Shown here: piece by piece, positions 56,829 through 64,000 of the stretch
Position numbering within the stretch: position 1 is the stretch's first letter
How the letters are laid out: each line of letters begins with the position of its first letter
Source: Cycas panzhihuaensis
Lineage: Eukaryota > Cycadophyta
Length of the DNA: 64,000 bases
Reading direction: 5' to 3'
NCBI GenBank assembly: GCA_023213395.1
Contig: CM041465.1
Coordinates: forward strand, 241,621,741-241,685,740
Made by a program: the position numbers and the translations under genes
The notes under the pieces: model-generated
Seen by the model: the letters and a program-made list of their open reading frames with translations, nothing else
Database searches by the model: none
What the model was told of the DNA's origin: nothing

Positions 56829-58836
56829 TGTGTCTTTTTAGAAGGGAAGAAATAAACAAGGGACTATAAAAGTGATGGTAATAAATGACCGATCACTATT
56901 TACAAATGGGAAATGTAATGAAGTAGTGTAGAAGAAGGAAGAAGAAGTGAGAATGGTTGCTCAAAGATGAAGGGAGCAACTTAGAGAAAAGTCACCAACA
57001 CTTGTGACAAATATTAACCTGACATAGCAGGAATATGAGAAGCGCTATGATAAAAATTGGCCACTAACACTTGTAGCAAATATTAACCTGACGCAGCAGG
57101 AATATGAGAAGCACTATGATTATGATTACACTATGGATCACTTTTTACAAATAAGCAAGTGATCAATATACAAGATTGTAGGCCAATGTAGAAGTTGACA
57201 TCATTGGGTTTACACAACTTAAAACTTGAATGTAGGATGCGTAATCAACCCAATAACCTCTAACTTGTGTCCAACGTGTAGTTGAGGTTGTTGAAGGGGT
57301 GCCTAGGCTTCTAGTAGAATTAATTTGGCCTTCACCCGCGATACCCGCAATCATGCTTGGTGATGAAATCCAAGTCACAATGGAGCCCAGGTACTCCCAA
57401 TCCTCACCCAGTTCACCAATGAGTAGTTATATACCTCCTCTAGAGAGTGGTACGTGCATACCCATGGCTATGACGGATATTGGATCGGGTATATTTTAAT
57501 CTTGTATTAAAGTTTCAGTTTTCCCGGTTGGTTATCAGGATGATCCCTGATTGAGGCACGATGGTATGGCTAACCAAACCTCACCAATATTCCGGTTTAG
57601 TCCAATCCCAACTTGAAACCCACACCTCCTTTATGGCATGGCATTCTGCCAACCAAGGTATCTCAACCTTGGTGAGTGTGTGAACGGGTACAAGATGGTG
57701 GAAAATAGCGTACGTGATGCATTCCTTTTAGGAAGAGTGAAAAGATTATCGAATTGCATCAAACGTACATTTAACTGAAAATAATGCTTGCTTGGAGTGC
57801 TTGCTTGAAGTGTCTTTGTGTGCTTGCTTTGAGTGATTTTAGAGTGCTAAAATGCAATGCTAATAAGTGAGTGAGGACACCGGATATTGCTCTGATTCAG
57901 GTGTTTTTTTTCTCACTTTTACAATGGGCTTTTAAGCCTTATAAAAAGGAAGAAATTTTCTTCACTTTTTTTTTTTTTGTTAATACAAAAAAAAGTACTC
58001 TTCACTAAATCTACAATAATTTTCTCCCACGATGTCGAAATGGAGTGCCGGTTTTTGTGCTGCAAACTAGACTCGGAGCTTCATCTTTAGGAGTGGAATT
58101 AGGTCCAAATGAGTTTTGGAAAGTTTTTGACAGCCTCGCAAAGTTAGGAAATTATATTTTTCTAGAATTCTTAATAAAAATAACTGCTGTTCACTAAAAC
58201 AGCAATAACTTCCTCATACGACATCCAAATTAGGTGCTAATTTTTGCACAGGAAAGTAGACTCAGAGCCCCATTTTTGAAAATTGGAATCACTTCAATTG
58301 GATCTCTGTAGAATACTTTGCAGACCTGTGAAATTTAGTAATCAAATTACATTTCTGCATAAATTTCAGCTTGTTAATATCTCATTAACACATGATACCA
58401 TATGAAATTTCCATCATTTTTTTATCACCAGGATCCCAATATGGGCAAGGTGAGAGCATACAATGATAGATATTTTCAATGGCTCAAAATTCTTTAAAAA
58501 AAATGGGTAAAGACTCCCCTTACAATCATTCTTCTAAATACTGGAAAAATTTTGTGACATTCCCCTTGTTAAATGGACAAAAACGAGAAAAGAAAACGAA
58601 GAATGAGATAGCATGAATGGCCAGCAAAGGATTAGAATCCTTGGGCCTTACAACTCCTTGTATTATGCTTCCAAACCTGCAAAAGAGAAAGGAAAAGCAA
58701 ACAATACAAAATATGCTATCATAATAACTTGAAAATATTTCTAAATTCACTTTCACAATCTCCTTCACCACATGGATTGTGGGGGAGAAGGAAGTAATGG
58801 CTCCATTGCAAGTGCAAGTGGGGAATATGAAGGAAG
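56829..58836 (-). other. E9 leader between PBS and gag
   Basis: About 2 kb without a supported gene. Two direct ~65-bp repeats at about 56990-57050 and 57058-57118 (AATATTAACCTGAC core), and a diverged ~185-bp duplication at about 58000-58170 and 58185-58345 (both with TTCACTAAA, CGA and AGACTC-GAGC landmarks). Confidence 0.6.
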
Positions 58837-58839
58837 CAA

Positions 58840-58851
58840 GCTCTAATACCA
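58840..58851 (-). promoter_or_regulatory. E9 primer-binding site
   Basis: Minus strand TGGTATTAGAGC, one mismatch from the initiator tRNA-Met complement, two bases inside the 5' LTR. Confidence 0.85.
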
Positions 58852-58853
58852 CA

Positions 58854-59151
58854 TGAAAAGAGTGGATCTATCCTTCATCTCCATGCACTAAACACAAAGG
58901 CAAACATGGGAGCAAGAGAGACTTGAGAGAAAGAAAGTAGCTCTCACAAAATGGGGAGGTAAAGAATGAATCTCCTCCATTGAGATTTACTTTTATATTG
59001 AGAGAGGGAGCACTTGAGTTAGGTGAAATGAAATTACACATAATACACATGAAAGTGCATTTCACTTAAATGATCTAATTTAAAGTTCACTTAAGACCCT
59101 TTTTCGAAATAATCAACTAATGTAATGACTTTATGTCATTAACCCTTTTCA
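58854..59151 (-). repeat. E9 5' LTR
   Basis: 298 bp; pairs with 51596-51893. Confidence 0.95.
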
Positions 59152-59156
59152 GATAT
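59152..59156. repeat. target-site duplication of E9 (right)
   Basis: GATAT. Confidence 0.9.
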
Positions 59157-59316
59157 TAGTCTCATAACAAAATGTGCATCAGATATAACTTGAAATGATC
59201 TTCAACTTGACAAAGTCACCAAACAGGCACATCAAAAAATTTACAAGACTTGAAAGCTCAAAAAACATGAATGACATGTACTAGGATTTGTAAGAAAGGC
59301 CTCCAAGGGTTGAACC

Positions 59317-59332
59317 TTGGGCTCTGATACCA
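59317..59332 (-). promoter_or_regulatory. E8 primer-binding site
   Basis: Minus strand TGGTATCAGAGCCCAA, a perfect initiator tRNA-Met-type PBS directly against the 5' LTR. Confidence 0.9.
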
Positions 59333-59612
59333 TGTTAGGATTAGTAATGTAACAAGCATATCAAACCCTAATGGTGAGCAACAAAAAGATGAAGTATGCA
59401 CAGAATAGACACCATGTTGGAGAATTGGCCAAAACTCAATTATGAATAAATAAGAGTACATACTTATAGTACAACCTCACCACTAGAGAAAGAACCCTAT
59501 TAGACTACTTAGAGGTGGCACACATATCAAGGTGGCCCACAACTCTAATATAGAATACAAAAGATAGAGAGAGTTTATATAGGGCTAATGGAATTGAGTA
59601 TTACACCCAACA
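59333..59612 (-). repeat. E8 5' LTR
   Basis: 280 bp; pairs with 48335-48614. Confidence 0.93.
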
Positions 59613-59617
59613 TTCCT
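59613..59617. repeat. target-site duplication of E8 (right)
   Basis: TTCCT. Confidence 0.9.
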
Positions 59618-61750
59618 CACATCTCGTAACATGTAGGGGGCTTCCCTCCTTAAGGGGTAGTTACTTCCCACCTTGCTATATGATCTCATCTTAGATATTT
59701 TGAATAATGATATTCATCTTATCCTGGGTATTCAAGCGATAGTGGGGCACACCCACAAACCTATTACCATACAAACAATCCCTTAGACAACTTTTTCATT
59801 TATGGAAAATAGGTCATATGTTGACTATAAGAGGAACCCCTTTTCGTAAGAGGTTCTCCTCTCCCTACTACCTCCTTTCATACCTAAGTTGCCTAAATTT
59901 TTAGGGGAGTTGACTTAAGATCTAGTAGGGCATGTATAAGCTTTTGTTCTTACATGAATTAACTATCTCCCCTATGACTATTTGATAATGGAATTATTTC
60001 TAAAAACCCTTTAGGATGATGCCTTAAAGTGGTTTTATAGATTAAAACTTGCATCTATTTTCTCTTTCTAATAATTGATTGACACTTTTAAGAGCTACTT
60101 TGATGGAGTAAGGCCATTTAAGACTAGCACTAAAGCTTTACTTTAGTGAAATAAGGTGGTAATGAGTTATCCCATGACTTCATGTATCACTTTCAGGATT
60201 TGGATCATGCATGTTAAGCTTCTTTGGATAACAAATTACTCTTTAATATCTTCATGAATGCTTTAAGACCCTAAGTGTACCTTAAGGTCCTCAATATAGG
60301 GACTACCTCCTATAAAGAAGCCATTAATAAATGTCTAACTCTTAAACAATTTAAGGGTTAAGGTGGGATCAGAAGGATAAATAAACCTTATACACCCAAA
60401 GAGAAGTTTAAGTAGGTTCAAGGATCTAAACCATCACAATGAAATCATACTCATGACCACCTTACCTTTGTAATTCAAGCCTTAGAGGGGTCCATTAATA
60501 CCAAGGTTTATATTGACTCCTTTCTTACCTATGAGCTTAATAAAGAAACTAAAATTATTTATTACATTAAATAAAAGAAAGATCCCAATATATCACCTCT
60601 CAAAAAAATGACTCTGTGACTTTATCACTAAATAGATACACATGATTAAGAAGATTATCATAAGCTTACATCCCTTAATTACTGTGGTCAAGTTAGTGAA
60701 AAGCCTATCTCTAAGTTGAACTAAGACTAACTTATTTATAAGACCCACTTATCAACCATAATACGAAGGCCATTAAAGATAATGACAAATATAAGATACA
60801 GGACAATATTGATACTAATGATCCTAACTTTGAGGTTAATAACAAAAACTCATCATCACCTAAATGTAATGATTAAAATGTTAACATATCATCTAAACCA
60901 CCACCTAGGACTAAAATGCTCAAGAAGATAATTGATATAGTGGAGGGCCCAAGGTTTATATTTTTTCTAAATCCCTTTATGGGGATTCACCACCTAAGGA
61001 TAAGACTTTGGAATATAATACCTAGTTGCTAATTAGACCTATTCATTTTAGGTCTATTTCTCAATATATATATGAAGGGACTTTCTCTCTTGTATAAGAT
61101 TTAAAGATTGTTCCTACAAGAATTTATATTGTGGACTTCCTTTAAAGTTACCTTGATCAAAGGTAGCTTTTACTTTATACTCTTAGGGTGCTAAGGTTTG
61201 GCTTATCTCTTAAACTAACAATGCACTTTGATCCATCTACATTGATTAATAAAGAAAAAAGGAATTATAATGAGACCATGCCCTTTTATATCAAATTTCT
61301 TAAAGATAACATTAACATAAAAAGATGTATTGTTGATGAGGTATTTTCTATAACATTATATCCCTATGAGTCCTTGAAGACATAGAGGTATCAATTTATG
61401 AGTTTATTAATTAGGTCTAGTAAGGATATGAAAAATATCAAAAGATTCTAATCAAATAGCTCACTCTTCTACTCAGCCTTAAAAGGAATACATTAATGAC
61501 TTTGACCTTAAATTTAATCTTTTGTTAAGTTAATAATAGATAATCCAAATATTTATAGTTTATTCCTCACTCTTTCATAAACTCAAGTTTATCCATGATA
61601 GTAAACTCAATGTTATTAAGTATAGGAGCAAGTATATTAAATAATTTATTCTTGTGGTTGACATGATTATTAAAGAAAGAGAATCTTCCTCTCATTTTTT
61701 ATCATTGAGTTTTTAACATTACTTTTCTACTAAATGATCCCTTATAGGAA
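59618..61750 (+). pseudogene. E7 right half: very old gag and protease of the array-like family
   Basis: Across many stops: LPKFLGELT, YDYLIMELFLKTL, DDALKWFYRLKLASIFSF and LIDTFKSYFDGVRPF (about 59885-60130) follow E4 gag step by step (PKFDE, YDHILMKLF, NALKW, LVDEFINYFDVARPF). At about 61490-61640 FDLKFNLLLS and LFHKLKFIHDSKLNVI match the protease end (DYNLLLG, QLKFVHDGRMRV). E8 therefore inserted into an older member of the same broad family; its left part is at 47300-48334. No RT remains are seen before E10. Confidence 0.6.
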
Positions 61751-61778
61751 ATTAGGTTTATTAGAATTTATAAGTTTA

Positions 61779-61789
61779 CTTTGATACCA
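61779..61789 (-). promoter_or_regulatory. PBS-like site at E10 LTR
   Basis: Minus strand TGGTATCAAAG next to the LTR end, two mismatches from the initiator tRNA-Met pattern TGGTATCAGAG(C). Confidence 0.5.
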
Positions 61790-62247
61790 TATTAAAAATA
61801 TATATTATAACACAATGGAATTATAATATGTAATTATAATAATAGAATAATCTCATGAGTGATGTATAAATATAAAGGAATCAATATGAATATAAAGTAA
61901 ATAACACATCAAAGATGTACCAGAAGATGGACAATAAGATTTATATGTAGAAAACTCAATATGGGAAAAACCATGGGAGAAGCTAGAGTTAGGAGCTTCC
62001 TTTAATGATAAGAATAAATACATATCCTTTCTCAAGTTCTCAAGTGGTGTCTGCATATATTTATAATGGTGTTCATCTCATGAGTAGCCTATCATGTCTC
62101 TTGAACCTTTACATCATCAAATAACATCTTTACATGGATATGTATACATCTTACATATCTTAATGTATGTGAATAGTGGGATTGTGTATATGTCATATCA
62201 CACTAATATTAAACATTACATATGCGATTAAATCACATATTCCAACA
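61790..62247 (-). repeat. E10: minus-strand copia-type LTR
   Basis: 458 bp. On the minus strand it starts TGTTGGAATATGTG and ends TTTTTAATA next to a PBS-like site; the other end abuts a purine tract (minus AAGGGGAAA, 62248-62256). It has both a PBS on one side and a polypurine tract on the other. No second copy is in the window. Confidence 0.6.
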
Positions 62248-63150
62248 TTTCCCCTTAATGTTTAATGTCTTTGAACCTTCATCTTTAATTCTTCAATCTC
62301 CTTGGTCTTTAACCTATATGTTGGATATTATTACATATATCCTATATCACAGAATATCTAACTATCACTTATAACCTATAATCTATTATATCATTCATAT
62401 GCTTCTCTCTTGTAAACATTAATATGTATACCTATATCAACCTATATGAAGTCATCTATGATCATTAATGACTATATATGAATAATTAACCTATAATATA
62501 AATCATCATTATTCACTAATATCAACATCAATAATATCATCATATATAAATTATTTTCTTCAACATCTTTATATCTTCACCTGTATAGCTACTTTTATCA
62601 ATATTCTATCAACTCAATTGTCAAATCAATAAATAAACAAATTAATATCTAATTCCATATAAAATAATTACCATCTACCAAAATACATTGGTAACTAATC
62701 TTTATAATCATGAGTTCTCTAGGTAATTGCTTCAAATACATGGTTTACTAGCTTTTAGATTACTTGTACAAGAGTAGAATAATCTTCACTCTTGCATATG
62801 AATTAGAACAATATAATTAAGTGTGTTATGTAAAAGTAATTTATCAAACCTATACTTGCCTTTTACAAAAAGGATTTATTTTTTCTTTGTATGCTTCTTT
62901 ATTTGCAAACTTTAATAGCTTTCTTTTAGCATCCATTAATTAAACAATGTCAACAACAAACCAATCATCTCAAAAATAACTAACTCTAGAAATAAGTTGA
63001 ATTACTTAGCTAAAACAAGTTAGATATAATAAGGTATCATTAATATATATTTCCATGCCTCTTTTCATACATGGTTAGTCAAATTTCTCAATGAAAAATA
63101 TTTACTTTCATCTTTCAACTAGATAACCTTAACAACTAAATATTAGATAA
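62248..63150 (-). other. AT-rich 3' region of E10, no gene
   Basis: Begins with the purine tract on the minus strand. No pol domain is recognisable, so the element is truncated or only its 3' UTR is left. Confidence 0.4.
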
Positions 63151-63797
63151 TGTGACAACAATGTTTTGGAGGCTAAAATTTTGACAGGTTAGCAATGCAA
63201 TTTCCTCCTCAAACTTCTTTGGGGGGTTCCAAGGGGGAAAGGAGCCCCCCTTGGCTGGGGGACAAGGGGGATGCCAAAACTCCCCCCATAAAGAGGGGGT
63301 TCATGGGCAATAGCCCTCGACCCAAAAAGCTAACATTGAAAAGAATACTAAATTATAAAGAGAATCAGGGTCATTCACTAAAAATACCCTAAATTCTATG
63401 GTTGAGATTTGTGCCTTGTATGACTCTCTCATATAGCCTAGTTAGGGTGCTTTTCATTATGTTGATGGTGTTCGATATATTAGATGTACTATAAAGAGTT
63501 GGGCAGTTGGTTGTTATTATTGTGAGTATTCTACTATAGATTATATACATTTCTCCATTTTTTTATAATAAAGTTTGATACCTTTTCTCTGTGGATGTTT
63601 CTCTAATACACTGCTAGGGTTTTACCACGTTATATTAGGTGTATATGTGATGCTTTGGATTTCATACTCATTGTATTGTATTATCCTTAGTTTAAGAACT
63701 TGCATGTTAATTTTTAGTTTCGATTCCTGTAACTAGTTGTAAAATAGTTTAGATCTTGGTGGTGCTTTTAGGTTATTGGGACCTTGTCTTCTTAACA
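63151..63797 (+). repeat. E11 5' LTR (copia), left border uncertain
   Basis: Ends TTAACA at 63797, two bases before a primer-binding site. Contains a G/C-run block (63205-63300) where CCAAGGGGG and CCCCCCTTGG can pair. The left border at TGTGACAACA (about 63151) is a guess. Confidence 0.5.
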
Positions 63798-63799
63798 AG

Positions 63800-63812
63800 T
63801 GATATTAGAGCC
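63800..63812 (+). promoter_or_regulatory. E11 primer-binding site
   Basis: TGATATTAGAGCC, two mismatches from the initiator tRNA-Met PBS TGGTATCAGAGCC. Confidence 0.75.
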
Positions 63813-63869
63813 ACTTTTATTTTTGCAACAAGTTTGTGAAGGTTTTGGTATTAGTGTTTTCTATACCAA

Positions 63870-64000
63870 ATGGTAAAACTACCAAATGCAAAGTTTGAGG
63901 TAGAGAAATTCAATGGCAAGAATAACTTCGAGTTATAGAAGTTGAAAGCATATGATGTTCTAGTATAACAAGATTTATATAGGGCTCTTGCAGGCAAATT
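63870..64000 (+). pseudogene. E11 gag N-terminus (copia, TNT1-like), partial
   Basis: ATG at 63870 opens MVKLPNAKFEVEKFNGKNNF, a typical copia gag start (K/F-E-V-x-K-F-N-G-x-N). It continues with KLKAYDVLV and DLYRALAGK to the window edge. Two stops stand where Trp and Gln are expected, so this copy is already inactive. Confidence 0.8.

Larger units (their letters stand above)
51596..59151 (-). mobile_element. E9: full-length Ty1/copia element nested in E8
   Basis: 7556 bp, minus strand, 298-bp LTRs differing at 7 positions, GATAT duplication. PBS similar to initiator tRNA-Met on the right, polypurine tract on the left. Order on the minus strand: gag, knuckle, protease, integrase, RT, RNase H, the copia order. 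Structurally complete, but the coding frame is broken by several shifts and stops. Confidence 0.95.
48335..59612 (-). mobile_element. E8: LTR retrotransposon carrying GH17 fragments, interrupted by E9
   Basis: Bounded by 280-bp direct LTRs that differ at 9 positions and by a TTCCT duplication. The primer-binding site on the right and polypurine tract on the left give minus orientation. Without nested E9 the element is about 3.7 kb and shows no gag, protease, RT or integrase, so it is non-autonomous. Its cargo is two pieces of a plant beta-1,3-glucanase gene (50148-50950) plus a tandemly repeated 3' region. The initiator-Met PBS fits a copia-type parent, but that is inference. Confidence 0.88.

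Noticed and set aside
56829-58836. Extra gene in the long E9 leader
   Set aside because: Only short, unrelated frames and internal duplications; nothing recognisable on either strand.

Overview
The window is nuclear DNA of a land plant, most likely a seed plant with a large transposon-filled genome (a gymnosperm is possible but not provable here). Evidence: almost everything is Ty3/gypsy or Ty1/copia LTR-retrotransposon sequence, LTR elements are nested in each other, one carries pieces of a plant beta-1,3-glucanase (GH17) gene, and one element family carries an antisense plant-mobile-domain gene. I see no intact host gene. Every coding region is broken by stops or frameshifts. Element names E0-E11 are mine.

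Layout. 1-2952: the 5' end of an inverted element (E0, minus strand), running gag start, leader, LTR, then a stub of 3' internal sequence. At 2953 it meets, head to head, a plus-strand element of the same family. 2953-38945: a head-to-tail array of four internal domains of this family (E1 2953-9418, E2 ~11640-18395, E3 ~20140-24215, E4 ~24600-36387). Only one full or partial LTR lies between neighbours (LTR-A 9419-~11640, LTR-B ~18396-20140, LTR-C stub ~24216-24600, LTR-D 36388-~38776). E1 and E2 are close to each other; E3 and E4 are older and full of C-to-T type changes. 38950-48334: AT-rich old sequence with remains of other Ty3/gypsy elements (E5 40.3-42.0 kb, E6 43.26-44.19 kb), a compound microsatellite, and the left half of a very old element (E7) resembling the array family. 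48335-59612: a minus-strand LTR element (E8; 280-bp LTRs, TSD TTCCT) that splits E7 and carries GH17 fragments. Nested in it is a full-length minus-strand copia element (E9, 51596-59151; 298-bp LTRs, TSD GATAT). 59613-61750: right half of E7. 61790-62247: a minus-strand copia-type LTR (E10). ~63150-64000: LTR, primer-binding site and gag start of a plus-strand copia element (E11) running off the window.

How the array family works, from the best copies: LTR - long leader - gag (CX2HX4HX4C knuckle) - protease - RT - RNase H - integrase - 11-bp hairpin - ANTISENSE spliced gene (plant mobile domain, G/A/P-rich linker, coiled coil) - second, cellular-type RNase H in its own sense-strand ORF - polypurine tract - LTR. 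The dual RNase H, antisense ORF and gag knuckle type suggest the plant Tat lineage (inference). Several short hairpins sit at fixed places in this family and keep pairing while their stem sequences differ between copies.
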